Origin: JAMQPK01 sp963761975
GTDB taxonomy: Bacteria; Acidobacteriota; Vicinamibacteria; Vicinamibacterales; JAMQPK01
NCBI GenBank assembly: GCA_963761975.1
Contig: CAVXIR010000002.1
Location: 930,001 to 994,000 of the forward strand
Length of the DNA: 64,000 bases
Reading direction: 5' to 3'
Shown here piece by piece: positions 28,948-37,326 of this stretch. The notes below the pieces were generated by a model, which did no database searches, had not been told where the DNA came from, and saw nothing but the letters and a program-made list of their open reading frames with translations. Each line of letters begins with the position of its first letter. Within the stretch, counting starts at the first letter, position 1. Both the position numbers and the translations under genes were made by a program.

Positions 28948-29482
28948 ATCGCGGGACTTGCCCTTGTCATACGCCCCGATAGGACTCGCCCGGGCCGAAA
29001 CGGGCCACAAAGGTATTGAAGAGACGACGGCCGTGATTGGGCACGGGAGAGCCGAATTCGATCGGGCACGCGGTGCGCTCTTAGCGTGGAAGCCGTTCGA
29101 CATCGGCTGGGTCGAAACGTTTCCGGAGCACGCGCCTGTCGCTGTCGGCGCGGTCATCGCGATATTGATCCGCCATCTCGGGCTTTGGTCGTTGAACGGC
29201 TGCCGCGTTCTCTACTGCGTCGGGTCACCAGATGATGCGGCGCGGTTCGGCTTCGCCAACGGAACGCTGACAAACCACGCGGAATCTGGGGAAGAGCTGT
29301 TCGAGGTGTTCATCGACCCACGGTCGAATGACGTGATGTACCGGATTCGCGCGATTTCGCGGCCGCGGGCCATGCTGGCGCGAGTTGGCCAACCGATCGT
29401 ACGCGTGCTCCAGGCACGCTTCCGACGTCACTCTGTCGAAGCGATGACGTGCGCGACGCGTGGTCGTGGAGTTGGACGTTGA
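28895..29482 (+). CDS. DUF1990 domain-containing protein
   Basis: A 195-residue protein of the DUF1990 family. Seen: ETIDRFLRESRDLPLSYAPI, VIGHGRAEFDRARGALLAWK, PFDIGWVETFPEHAPVAVGA, GFANGTLTNHAESGEELFEV and VMYRIRAISRPRAMLARVGQ, the usual spread of the domain. Biochemical function is unknown, and similar proteins also appear in actinobacteria and plants. It overlaps tetR by 53 bases and the next gene by 4 bases, indicating a common mRNA. A start at 28895 is in accordance with the conserved N-terminus. Confidence 0.85.
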   Translation: MFLTQRPSPETIDRFLRESRDLPLSYAPIGLARAETGHKGIEETTAVIGHGRAEFDRARGALLAWKPFDIGWVETFPEHAPVAVGAVIAILIRHLGLWSLNGCRVLYCVGSPDDAARFGFANGTLTNHAESGEELFEVFIDPRSNDVMYRIRAISRPRAMLARVGQPIVRVLQARFRRHSVEAMTCATRGRGVGR

Positions 29483-30387
29483 GCATCTACGTCGAGATTC
29501 TTGTCCGCGCGCCGATGGATGCGCTGTGGGTTCACACGCAGACGCCCGCCTTGCACGAGAGATGGGATCTCCGGTTTTCGCGCATCGATTACCTGCCGAA
29601 AGCACCCGAATCCGACCTTCAGCGGTTTCGCTATGCCACCCGGATTGGGTTTGGCCTTGAAGTGCGCGGCGAGGGTGAAACAGTGGGGCAACGCCGTTTG
29701 CCCGACGGCAGCGCGACTTCGGCGTTGAGATTCGCTTCCGCTGAGCCTGTCTCCATCATTCGAGAGGGCAGCGGCTACTGGAAGTACATCCCGACGGCCG
29801 ACGGCATCCGCTTCCTGACGTGGTACGACTACCGTACGCGCTTCGGACCGGTCGGCGCGCTCGTCGACCGGATGATCTTCCGGCCTCTCATCGGCTGGGC
29901 GACCGCCTGGAGCTTCGATCGGCTTCGCCTGTGGCTCGAGCAGGGTGTGGAACCTGCACACGCGATGCGACAGATGCTGGTCCACATCGTCGCGCGCGTC
30001 TCGCTCGCGGCCGTGTTCGCGTATCAAGGTCTGATTCCGAAGCTCGTCGCCCGGCACGCCGACGAGATCGCCATGCTGCAGGATGCCGGTGTGCCGGCGA
30101 ACGTCAGGCACATCGCGCTCGGCGCGCTGGGAATGTCGGAGCTCGCGTTTGCGGCGGCGCTGCTCATCGCGTGGGGTCGACGCTGGCCGGCCTGGATATG
30201 CCTGGGTTCTATGGTGGTGGCCACGGCCGCTGTCGGCCTGCATTCCCGGCGCTTCTTCGAAGCCGCGTTCAATCCGTTCTCGTTGAACGTCGCCGTGGCG
30301 TCTCTCGCAGCCATCGACCTTCTGGTTCTGGCCGGCGTCCCTTCGGCGGCTCGTTGTCTTCGGCGTCCAGCGTCGGAGGAGGCATGA
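29479..30387 (+). CDS. SRPBCC-like domain fused to DoxX-like membrane domain
   Basis: A 302-residue two-domain protein (from TTG 29479, which overlaps the preceding stop as TTGA; GTG 29449 is an alternative). Residues 1-145 resemble an SRPBCC/START-like ligand-binding fold (SIYVEILVRAPMDALWVHTQ, LPDGSATSALRFASAEPVSI, GIRFLTWYDYRTRFGPVGAL). The C-terminal part has four hydrophobic helices of the DoxX-like type (ARVSLAAVFAYQGLIPKLVA, GALGMSELAFAAALLIAWGR, AWICLGSMVVATAAVGL, NVAVASLAAIDLLVLAGVPS). DoxX-like proteins are small quinone-linked or redox-associated membrane proteins. This fusion is typical of clusters with DCC1 and DUF4166, but its role is undetermined. Confidence 0.75.
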   Translation: MSIYVEILVRAPMDALWVHTQTPALHERWDLRFSRIDYLPKAPESDLQRFRYATRIGFGLEVRGEGETVGQRRLPDGSATSALRFASAEPVSIIREGSGYWKYIPTADGIRFLTWYDYRTRFGPVGALVDRMIFRPLIGWATAWSFDRLRLWLEQGVEPAHAMRQMLVHIVARVSLAAVFAYQGLIPKLVARHADEIAMLQDAGVPANVRHIALGALGMSELAFAAALLIAWGRRWPAWICLGSMVVATAAVGLHSRRFFEAAFNPFSLNVAVASLAAIDLLVLAGVPSAARCLRRPASEEA

Positions 30388-31061
30388 GCTCAATCTATCA
30401 ACGCGCACTCGGCTCGGACTTCAACCGGCTGCATCCGCAAATTCAGCGGCGGTTCGGATTCGCGAGCTCCGACGGCATCGCATCGATCGGGACGGGTGTG
30501 ATGGACGAGATCTGGAAGGGCAGGTTCTACACTGAACCCTTTCTGCGCATTGGCAGCTGGCGCCGCATCATGTTTCCTGAAACGGGGCGCGACATCCCTT
30601 TCATGATTGAGAATTTTGCTTTTGTCGATCGATTCGGCCGCGAAACGGTTTCATGGATTCGAACATTCGAATCGCGTCGCCCCCGTCGATTCGATGCGTA
30701 CATGGTGTTCAGCGATGCGCGAGGCAACATCGTCGACTATCTCGGATCGCATGAGCACCTGGCGGTCGATATCGATCTCTCGGTCGACGACGCCGGTGGT
30801 CTTCGGCTGCGTTCTGGCGCGCAGCGATTCTATGAGGGCATCGTCGGCTTCAGTTTTCCAATGCTGTTCAGTGGCATCGCCGACGTAAGGGAATGGTACG
30901 ACGACGCGTCGGGGTGCTTCCGCATCGTGGTGAATGTGCACAATACCGTTTGGGGGCCACTGTTTGGGTACCGCGGGAGTTTTGCCGTGGAATGGCGAAA
31001 GGTGACGGCAGGTAACGTGCCCAATCACATCCTTCCGAAGCGTCAAGAAGGGCGCGATTGA
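30384..31061 (+). CDS. DUF4166 domain-containing protein
   Basis: A 225-residue protein of the DUF4166 family. ATG 30384 overlaps the previous stop by 4 bases (ATGA) and is preceded by GGAGGA. Seen: SIYQRALGSDFNRLHPQIQR, IGSWRRIMFPETGRDIPFMI, SWIRTFESRRPRRFDAYMVF, GLRLRSGAQRFYEGIVGFSF and FRIVVNVHNTVWGPLFGYRG. Such proteins are beta-rich and occur next to TIGR01777, DCC1 or saccharopine-dehydrogenase-like genes in many bacteria, suggesting a shared but unknown pathway. It is the last gene of the plus arm; the next gene converges. Confidence 0.88.
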   Translation: MSSIYQRALGSDFNRLHPQIQRRFGFASSDGIASIGTGVMDEIWKGRFYTEPFLRIGSWRRIMFPETGRDIPFMIENFAFVDRFGRETVSWIRTFESRRPRRFDAYMVFSDARGNIVDYLGSHEHLAVDIDLSVDDAGGLRLRSGAQRFYEGIVGFSFPMLFSGIADVREWYDDASGCFRIVVNVHNTVWGPLFGYRGSFAVEWRKVTAGNVPNHILPKRQEGRD

Positions 31062-31088
31062 GCGAGCGTCGGCAACATTGTGCTGTCG

Positions 31089-32468
31089 CTAGGGACGGAT
31101 CGACAAGCGGAGACCTTCTTTTTTTCCGTCGACGAGCACAACGGCCTCGCCTGTGCGGCGAAGGCCACTGGGTGTCCGAGTATCGGCCCTGATGGTGTAG
31201 GTCACTCCGATGAGTGCTCGGATTTCAAAGGCACCGTTGCCATCCGTGTTGGTCGAATCGGTAATCATCCCTTTCTGGCCGGCGACTGCAAGGATCACCC
31301 GCGCGTCGGCCACGGGACGATCGTCTTCGGCGATGACACTCCCGGAGATCGTTGTTTCAGCGAGGGGATTCACCACAATCGTGAAACCCACCTTGCGCTC
31401 GCCCTCGGCCAATTCGACTGTACGGGCATCTTCACGAGCGACCCCGGGGAAATACGTTGTGGGGTACGGAGAGTCCAGCATGGGGCCGAAGCTGGCGTTG
31501 ACGCCGATCACATAGCGACCGGGCAGGATCGCGTCGACTTCAAACCGTCCATTCTTGTCGCTGGTGGTTGAGACCGCGGCCGGCGGGGCATCCGACCGCC
31601 GATCGGCTGGGATATCGGCCGGAATGACGTCGATGCGAACGTGTGGAACGCCAGTGCGATCCTCACGTATCACTCGTCCCTCGATTCGACCATTGGAGAC
31701 AAGAGAAAAATGCACAGGCGTGCAGCCTCTGGAAGGAACGCGCGCTCGGTTTGGGGAACCGTAAGTACGAACCGTCTCAGGAACGGCGGGCGCGATTGTG
31801 TATTCTCCAGCCGGTACGTGGACATCGAATTTTCCTTCTGAATCGGTCGTTGTCGTGAGACGGCCCGATTCACTGGTGAGCGCGACGGTGATGCCAGCGG
31901 CAGGAACGGTCAGCGGAGTGGTGGGATCGCTGAGATCTGGGATCGTCTTTTCGATGTCGCCGTAAACACGGCCTGTTGCCGGGGCAGAGGGAATGGTCGC
32001 GATGTAGTCGAGATCGGCAGTTGCATCTTCGAGGCGCTTCGTCCCCGAGCACATTGACGTGGTCCATCCGCCATCCGCCGTGTGGGTCGCATAAATCACG
32101 TACTGGCGGCCGACTTCGAACCGGTAGTCGCACGTCGACATCCTTTCCTGCTCGCCTGGATAGGACTTCGACGCTTCGATCTCTTTCTCAGTCGGCCGGC
32201 GACCTGGCACGAGCGTGATGAATGGATCAATTGAACCTCGAAGCGTCTGGCTGACCGCAATCTTGTGCACCGTCCAGCTGATCGTCCCGCCCACACGCTC
32301 GGTCGGGTTGTCGATTACCAGGCCAACAAAGACTGCATCGGCCCGCCACACAGCCGCGCATGGGGCGCCCGCGCTCACATCGCAGCTACAGGCCGCCGCG
32401 GGTTGCAGCATTACGGGAGCGATGAGGAACATCAAGGACAGTGCAACTCGGAGGGCGAGCATATTCAT
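31089..32468 (-). CDS. Secreted TIMP-like/NTR protein with carboxypeptidase-regulatory repeats
   Basis: A 459-residue exported protein. ATG 32468 gives a clean signal peptide (ALRVALSLMFLIAPVMLQPA then AAA). It starts in mature form with CSCDVSAGAPCAAVWRADAV, the N-terminal Cys-x-Cys of TIMP/NTR-like domains, followed by VFVGLVIDN and Cys residues at MSTCDYRFEVG and TTSMCSGTKRL. From about 200 there are three or four beta-sandwich repeats of the CarboxypepD_reg type (PAAGITVALTSESG, GRIEGRVIREDRTGVPHVRI, DKNGRFEVDAILPGRYVIGV, ISGSVIAEDDRPVADARVIL). Role unknown: envelope or extracellular binding is likely. Animal TIMPs inhibit metalloproteases, but inhibition is not implied here. Confidence 0.8.
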   Translation of the reverse strand: MNMLALRVALSLMFLIAPVMLQPAAACSCDVSAGAPCAAVWRADAVFVGLVIDNPTERVGGTISWTVHKIAVSQTLRGSIDPFITLVPGRRPTEKEIEASKSYPGEQERMSTCDYRFEVGRQYVIYATHTADGGWTTSMCSGTKRLEDATADLDYIATIPSAPATGRVYGDIEKTIPDLSDPTTPLTVPAAGITVALTSESGRLTTTTDSEGKFDVHVPAGEYTIAPAVPETVRTYGSPNRARVPSRGCTPVHFSLVSNGRIEGRVIREDRTGVPHVRIDVIPADIPADRRSDAPPAAVSTTSDKNGRFEVDAILPGRYVIGVNASFGPMLDSPYPTTYFPGVAREDARTVELAEGERKVGFTIVVNPLAETTISGSVIAEDDRPVADARVILAVAGQKGMITDSTNTDGNGAFEIRALIGVTYTIRADTRTPSGLRRTGEAVVLVDGKKEGLRLSIRP

Positions 32469-32630
32469 TTCCAATTGACACCGAAATCGCAATTCTGATG
32501 CCGCGAAATCTGGTCCTCGTGACGAGCGTTCCGTGCGTACGCGCACGGGAAAGTCACCGCCGAACCCGGCTGTCACTTCAATCCTGCCGTGTTCGTGACG
32601 AAATTGTGATCGAGCCTGAGCCGCGGCGAC

Positions 32631-32960
32631 TCAATCAGAACAACCCGTGGCCAGACCCAGCGCTCTGCACACGTGGCGCATCAGCGAGGCATCGAGGGAC
32701 CCGACGTAAGAAACAAGCCGTGCGCGTTCGACAGTTTGAATGTGGTCCAGATTGACCGCCGAATCGTGCTTCAACCCTTCTTTGGCGCCAATCGGCACTT
32801 CGCTCGGGGCGCCACGACGCGTTGACGTGATGGGCGCGACCATCACAGTGTGCAGGAGAGGAATGACCTCTTGCCGCGACAGGATGACGACGGGTCGTCG
32901 CTTGTCCGGTGCTTTGAATCGGTAATTCCAGATCTCGCCGCGATTCACTTCCCGGGCCAC
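32631..32960 (-). CDS. MazF/PemK-type mRNA interferase toxin
   Basis: A 109-residue toxin of the MazF family, which cleaves RNA at short sequence motifs. Seen: VNRGEIWNYRFKAPDKRRPV (family opening, usually GDIWLVNLDP..R.RPVV), VVILSRQEVIPLLHTVMVAP (ITxxxR-type loop follows), APITSTRRGAPSEVPIGA, KEGLKHDSAVNLDHIQTVER and RLVSYVGSLDASLMRHVCRA. The 5' end overlaps the antitoxin by 16 bases, so toxin synthesis depends on antitoxin translation. Catalytic loop residues are typical, so it is probably active. Confidence 0.9.
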   Translation of the reverse strand: MAREVNRGEIWNYRFKAPDKRRPVVILSRQEVIPLLHTVMVAPITSTRRGAPSEVPIGAKEGLKHDSAVNLDHIQTVERARLVSYVGSLDASLMRHVCRALGLATGCSD

Positions 32961-33178
32961 GTGCCCTCATTCTCCCATCCGTCGAATTCCCGACCGAGAC
33001 CCGCGGTCGCACCGTACGCTTTGACGTACTGGTCGGCGATCGCGCGCCGCCGCCGCTGACGCAAGTATTCGTCCGCGGCTCTGCGCAGCACGGCGGATCG
33101 CCCATCGCGCCGCACTTCCGCGTCTGCATCCAGTCTTGCCAGAAGCGCCTCGTCCAGAGTCACTTGTATAGCCTTCAT
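32945..33178 (-). CDS. Ribbon-helix-helix antitoxin of MazF
   Basis: A 77-residue antitoxin. ATG 33178 starts with the RHH strand (MKAIQVTLDEALLARLDADA), then helices (EVRRDGRSAVLRRAADEYLR), a basic linker (QRRRRAIADQY) and an acidic-aromatic C-terminal tail (GLGREFDGWENEGTWPGK) of the kind that binds MazF. It precedes and overlaps the toxin by 16 bases. The protein most likely dimerises on the operator at 33188-33210 and represses the pair. Confidence 0.88.
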   Translation of the reverse strand: MKAIQVTLDEALLARLDADAEVRRDGRSAVLRRAADEYLRQRRRRAIADQYVKAYGATAGLGREFDGWENEGTWPGK

Positions 33179-33187
33179 ATTGATAGA

Positions 33188-33210
33188 ATACCATATAATA
33201 TATATTGTAT
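33188..33210. promoter_or_regulatory. AT-rich operator/promoter of the mazEF-like pair
   Basis: A 23-bp interrupted palindrome: on the minus strand ATACAATATA, TAT, TATATGGTAT, with arms matching at 9 of 10 positions. It overlaps a -10-like TATTCT whose end lies 6 bases before the antitoxin ATG. AT-rich DNA is rare in this GC-rich window. Confidence 0.65.
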
Positions 33211-33442
33211 TGATCCTCTTGGCGTGGTGGGCGCAGCCCAATCTGCCACGCTGCTCTTGACTTCGCCGGTTGCCTGACTATTGCTCGACCGCCGCGCCGC
33301 TCCCAATGCGTACTTTCCAGCCGGGGACGCCATCTACTCGACACTCGTTGGCATCTGCGGCGAGGGCGAAGAGCTTGTGGCGGCAGCCGCGCGATCAGCA
33401 TAACGTCAATCCGGCTTGCTCTCGGTTGTGGCACTATGCGCC

Positions 33443-34276
33443 ATGATCTTTGCCAGCGCGTCTCTTGCCAGACGGATCGAGCGGGCCGAAGCGACGCTGA
33501 TTGCCGAGTTTGGCCGTACGTCCGCCCGCCGCCTCGGAGATAACCAGGTCGTCATCAGCGATCTTGCCGGTGGCATTGCCGTTGTCGCAGGTCCAGGCGC
33601 GCCGTTTAGTAAGGTCGCCGGTCTGGGGTTCGAACCGATCGACGAGTCGGTTCTCAGTAAGATCGAGCACATCTATGCCGAGCGCGAAACGCCCGTGCGG
33701 GTCGAGCTGTCTTCGCTGGCCAATCTCGACGTAGGCGCGCTGCTTACGCGTCGCGGATACACACTCGAAGGATTCGAGAACGTCCTCGCGATACCGCTTC
33801 CAACGGCAGAACCCCGAGCGACCGACGTCTCGGTTGAGACCGTCACAGGCGCTGAATCGGGACAGTGGGTCGAGGTTCTTGCCTCGTCGTTTGCCGAGCC
33901 GGACGCGTTCGACGGTCCGGCCCTCGAGGAAAAGGTCGATCGGGCAGGACTCGACGCGCTCTTCGGGCAGATCAGCGAAATCGGTGGCTTTGTACCCTAT
34001 CTCGCTCGGCGTCATGACGAGGTCGCCGGCGCTGCGGGCATGCGGATTGCCGAGGGCCTCGCGCAACTCTGTGGCGCCGGGACGCTGCCTGCCCACCGCA
34101 GGCGCGGTGTGCAGACAGCGCTCCTGCACCATCGTCTCGCCGATGCCGCCAGAGCCGGCTGCGACATCGCTGTCGTCACCACGCAGCCTGGCTCTGTGTC
34201 GCAGCAGAACGTTCAGCGCCAGGGATTCGAGATGCTCTACACCAGAGCCATTCTGGTCAAGCCGCCCCAGGGATGA
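33443..34276 (+). CDS. GNAT-family N-acetyltransferase
   Basis: A 277-residue protein with a C-terminal GNAT domain: YLARRHDEVAGAAGMRIAEG, LCGAGTLPAHRRRGVQTALL (acetyl-CoA loop V/A-x-x-x-R-R-x-G-V), HHRLADAARAGCDIAVVTTQ and GSVSQQNVQRQGFEMLYTR. The N-terminal half is a degenerate second domain (VRVELSSLANLDVGALLTRR, GYTLEGFENVLAIPL), typical of tandem GNAT proteins. ATG 33443 is chosen over 33416 because the latter adds an odd hydrophobic extension. Acetyl acceptor unknown. A GTTCC repeat array begins 8 bases after its stop. Confidence 0.85.
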   Translation: MIFASASLARRIERAEATLIAEFGRTSARRLGDNQVVISDLAGGIAVVAGPGAPFSKVAGLGFEPIDESVLSKIEHIYAERETPVRVELSSLANLDVGALLTRRGYTLEGFENVLAIPLPTAEPRATDVSVETVTGAESGQWVEVLASSFAEPDAFDGPALEEKVDRAGLDALFGQISEIGGFVPYLARRHDEVAGAAGMRIAEGLAQLCGAGTLPAHRRRGVQTALLHHRLADAARAGCDIAVVTTQPGSVSQQNVQRQGFEMLYTRAILVKPPQG

Positions 34277-34284
34277 ATCCAGTT

Positions 34285-34413
34285 GGTTCCTGTTCCTGTT
34301 CCCGTTCCGAGTTCGAGGTGGGCGGCGGATTCAGTACGCCGCCTTTTTGAAGAAGACGCGCGTCTCGTCCAGGCGCGACCGCGAACGGGGAACGTGGAAC
34401 AGGAACATGGAAC
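34285..34413. repeat. GTTCC / GGAAC arrays between convergent genes
   Basis: GGTTCC-TGTTCC-TGTTCC-CGTTCC (34285-34308) is followed about 75 bases later by GGGGAACGTGGAACAGGAAC and ATGGAACC (to 34413). The two arrays are reverse complements of each other. The second one abuts the stop codon of the VWA gene (34414-34416) with no spacing. Confidence 0.7.
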
Positions 34414-36378
34414 CTACCTCTGCGTCACTTCGAGTCCTCGCAAGCTCGCCGCCAGGCCGGCCAGCTTGATGAATTCCGTGCGATAACCCTCGCCGTCGGC
34501 GCCGCGGAACTTCGAAGCACGAGCGATCGCCGAGGCAAAATTGCCGCTTCCCGCATGCTTCGAGGCGCGAAGCAGCATGCCGACTTCCGCAACGGCTGAC
34601 GCGAATCCCAGGTTCGCCGTCAGCGGCCGCGGTTGGCTCTTCAGCGTTGTCGAGACGAGGCGGCTTGTCTCTCCGTCTGGGGCCTTATAGCGAAGCTTCA
34701 CGGTGACGAGCTCGTCTGGTGACGCCGATCGCGTTGGCTGCGGCGGCGTTTGGTATTTCAGTGGATCCACCGATGCCGTGTCGACTTCCACGCCGGCCGG
34801 AACGATTTCATACAAGGCCGTCACCGAGTGTCCAGCCCCAATTTCTCCTGCGTCCTTCTTGTCGTCGTTGAAATCCTCGTTCTTCAAGACCCGGTTTTCG
34901 TAGCCGATGAGGCGATAGGCCGATACAGCAGCCGGATTGAACTCGACTTGAATCTTCACGTCCTTGGCAATCGTGACGAGCGTCGAGCCGGCCTCGCGTA
35001 CGAGCACCTTGCGCGCTTCGTGCAGCGAGTCGAGATAGGCGTAGTTGCCGTTGCCCTTGTCGGCAAGCTTCTCCATCGTCGAATCTTTCAGGTTGCCCGT
35101 GCCAACCCCAAGAACTGAGAGGAAGACGCCGCTTGCCCGTTCCGCTTCGATCAATCGAACCAGTTCGTCCTGGCTCGTCACACCCACGTTGAAGTCACCG
35201 TCGGTGGCGAGCACGACGCGATTGACGCCGCCTTCAATGAAATGCTCCCTGGCAAGGCGGTAGGCCAATTTGATGCCGGCACCGCCGTTGGTCGATCCGC
35301 CAGCTTCGAGCCCGGCGATGGCGTGATGAATGGTGGCTTTGTGGGTGCCTGGAGTAGAGGGCAAAACCAGACCGCTGGCGCCGGCATACACCACGATGGC
35401 GACGCGATCGCGCGCCGTGAGTACATCGGTCAGCATGCGCATGGCGGTGCGCACAAGCGGAAGCTTGTCAGCGGGCATCATCGAGCCGGAGACATCGATC
35501 AGGAAGACGAGGTTTCGCGCGATTTCGTCGTTGTCGGGAATCTCACGGCCCTGCAGCCCAATCAGGGCGAGCTTGTGTTTGGTGTTCCAGGGGCAAACGG
35601 CCAGCTCGGTCGTAATCGAGAACGGCGCATCACCTTTCGGTTGCGGATAGTCGAACCGGAAGTAATTGATCAGCTCTTCGATTCGCACGGCGCCGGCGGG
35701 CGGAACGTTCCCGTCGTTCAGGAATCGACGCACGTTGGCGTAGGAGGCCGTGTCGACATCGATCGAGAACGTCGATAGCGGGTCGGTCGACACGCGGCGA
35801 AACGGATTTTCGTCGAGGTGATCGTAGGCTTCGGTATGGAAGTTCGGGTTGTACCGGCCGGGCAGGTACGGCGCCGGCGCCGCCGCGCCAGGTCGGTAGG
35901 CGCCACCGCCAGATCCGGCTCCCACACCAATCCCGCCGCCCATACCGGCCCCGCGCCCGCCGCCGGTCCCGCTGCGCATTGTGGCGGAGGTATCGCCCAG
36001 CGCCTGCTCCGCCACGCGTGGGCTGGCCGTATGTGACTCGACGCTGACGCTTTCGGTCAGCGCCCCAACACTCATCTTGATCGCCAAGCGCTCGACGCGA
36101 GTGGAGACTGTCAGCTTCGATGAAGCCGTCTGGAATCCGGCCAGTTGGAATTGGAGTTCGTAGTTGCCCGCACGAAGATTCCGGAACACAAACTCGCCAT
36201 TCGAGTCTGTCGCCGTTGACCGTTGCTCGGCACCGATAAGAGTGACCTGCACACCGGCTAAGACGGTGTCCGCCTCGTCGGTGACGAAGCCTCGAATTTC
36301 TGCCGAAGGCGATTGTGCGAACCCAAAAGCGACGATCAGAGACAAGACGATGACCGACACCGCGATGCGTGTTCGCAT
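34414..36378 (-). CDS. VWA-domain protein with carboxypeptidase-regulatory N-terminus
   Basis: A 654-residue exported protein, from ATG 36378 with a signal peptide (AVSVIVLSLIVAFGFAQ). Residues 25-110 form a CarboxypepD_reg domain (RGFVTDEADTVLAGVQVTLI, GEFVFRNLRAGNYELQFQLA). A Gly-rich linker follows (MRSGTGGGRGAGMGGGIGVG). The VWA domain has the metal site DVSGS (NLVFLIDVSGSMMPADKLPL), the second MIDAS residue region (LEAGGSTNGGAGI) and the third (VLATDGDFNVGVTSQDELV). The DUF3520-like end (FASAVAEVGMLLRASKHAGS) matches the YfbK-type family. Probable envelope adhesion or assembly factor; partner unknown. A repeat array abuts its stop. Confidence 0.9.
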   Translation of the reverse strand: MRTRIAVSVIVLSLIVAFGFAQSPSAEIRGFVTDEADTVLAGVQVTLIGAEQRSTATDSNGEFVFRNLRAGNYELQFQLAGFQTASSKLTVSTRVERLAIKMSVGALTESVSVESHTASPRVAEQALGDTSATMRSGTGGGRGAGMGGGIGVGAGSGGGAYRPGAAAPAPYLPGRYNPNFHTEAYDHLDENPFRRVSTDPLSTFSIDVDTASYANVRRFLNDGNVPPAGAVRIEELINYFRFDYPQPKGDAPFSITTELAVCPWNTKHKLALIGLQGREIPDNDEIARNLVFLIDVSGSMMPADKLPLVRTAMRMLTDVLTARDRVAIVVYAGASGLVLPSTPGTHKATIHHAIAGLEAGGSTNGGAGIKLAYRLAREHFIEGGVNRVVLATDGDFNVGVTSQDELVRLIEAERASGVFLSVLGVGTGNLKDSTMEKLADKGNGNYAYLDSLHEARKVLVREAGSTLVTIAKDVKIQVEFNPAAVSAYRLIGYENRVLKNEDFNDDKKDAGEIGAGHSVTALYEIVPAGVEVDTASVDPLKYQTPPQPTRSASPDELVTVKLRYKAPDGETSRLVSTTLKSQPRPLTANLGFASAVAEVGMLLRASKHAGSGNFASAIARASKFRGADGEGYRTEFIKLAGLAASLRGLEVTQR

Positions 36379-36573
36379 GGCTGTACCTCCGGCTGGCAGG
36401 CAATGTCGCCGTTTGGCGATGGCTGTCGGGGCGAGCGCAAAGCTCGTACCTTTGACAGGTTCTGGCAATGGCTTTAGACACCCGCGCGCGCGTTCTGGCC
36501 GGGTGCGATTTTCCGATTGCGTGGATTCGGAGCGGGCTGGAATTGGATCTTCAGGTCGATTTCAATAGTGTGA

Positions 36574-37314
36574 TCAGTGACGGCTGGTCAGCAACGCTGC
36601 TGATTCATCGTCCAGAAACACGGTCGTCGCCGCATGAGTCCGCAGAATCGACGCAGGCGCCCACGGAGACATCTCGCCCTCTATGCAGGCTTTGACCGCG
36701 TTGGCTTTTCTCGCTTCTGGCACGACACAGATAATCTCGCGCGATTTCAGAATCTGCTGCACCGACATCGAAATCGCCTCCGTCGGGACGTCATCGACCG
36801 TCGCAAACCAGCCTTCGCCGACTTGCTGACGCCTGCACCCCTCGTCCAGAGTGACGATGATGTAGGGTTGGAGCGTGTCGAAATCGGCGGGCGGGTCGTT
36901 GAATGCAAGATGGCCGTTCTCGCCAATCCCGACAAAGGCGACATCCACGGGAGACGCCGCAAGCTCGCGTCCAGCCTCTTCAGCCACACGCACGGCGTCG
37001 CGCTCGCCGTTGAGGAGGTGATACTGCGTGATGCCGGCTTTGTTGATGAACCGATCGAGCAGATAGCGCCGGAAGCTCGCTGGATGATCAATCGGGATGC
37101 CGACGTATTCGTCCAGATGAAACATCTCCACACGCGACCACTCGATCTCCGGCGAACGAGCGAGCGCGTCGAGGAACTCGATCTGGGAGACGCCGGTCGC
37201 GGCGATGATACGTGCAAAGCCTTGCGCGGCAATCCTCTCGCGAATGATACGCGCCGCATGCTCGGCCGCCGCCAGGCTCATTGCGTGACGGTTGCCATGA
37301 AGGCTCAGCTGCAT
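36574..37314 (-). CDS. Glucosamine-6-phosphate deaminase/6-phosphogluconolactonase-like (NagB family)
   Basis: A 246-residue NagB-type isomerase. Seen: ARIIAATGVSQIEFLDALAR (phosphate-binding loop region), WSRVEMFHLDEYVGIPIDHP (catalytic Asp-Glu), DVAFVGIGENGHLAFNDPPA (active-site Gly-Glu-Asn-Gly-His) and EAISMSVQQILKSREIICVV. NagB converts glucosamine-6-phosphate to fructose-6-phosphate and ammonia. Family members of this short type may be deaminases or 6-phosphogluconolactonases; the GENGHLAFNDPP motif favours the deaminase. The start could instead be at residue 12. It lies downstream of the asparaginase gene, and a 70-bp heptamer array sits between them. Confidence 0.85.
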   Translation of the reverse strand: MQLSLHGNRHAMSLAAAEHAARIIRERIAAQGFARIIAATGVSQIEFLDALARSPEIEWSRVEMFHLDEYVGIPIDHPASFRRYLLDRFINKAGITQYHLLNGERDAVRVAEEAGRELAASPVDVAFVGIGENGHLAFNDPPADFDTLQPYIIVTLDEGCRRQQVGEGWFATVDDVPTEAISMSVQQILKSREIICVVPEARKANAVKACIEGEMSPWAPASILRTHAATTVFLDDESAALLTSRH

Positions 37315-37326
37315 TCAGACCTAAGT

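Noticed and set aside
29428..30408. Antisense open frame over the SRPBCC-DoxX gene
   Set aside because: The plus-strand gene has coherent domains and couples to both neighbours; the minus frame is a GC-rich shadow.
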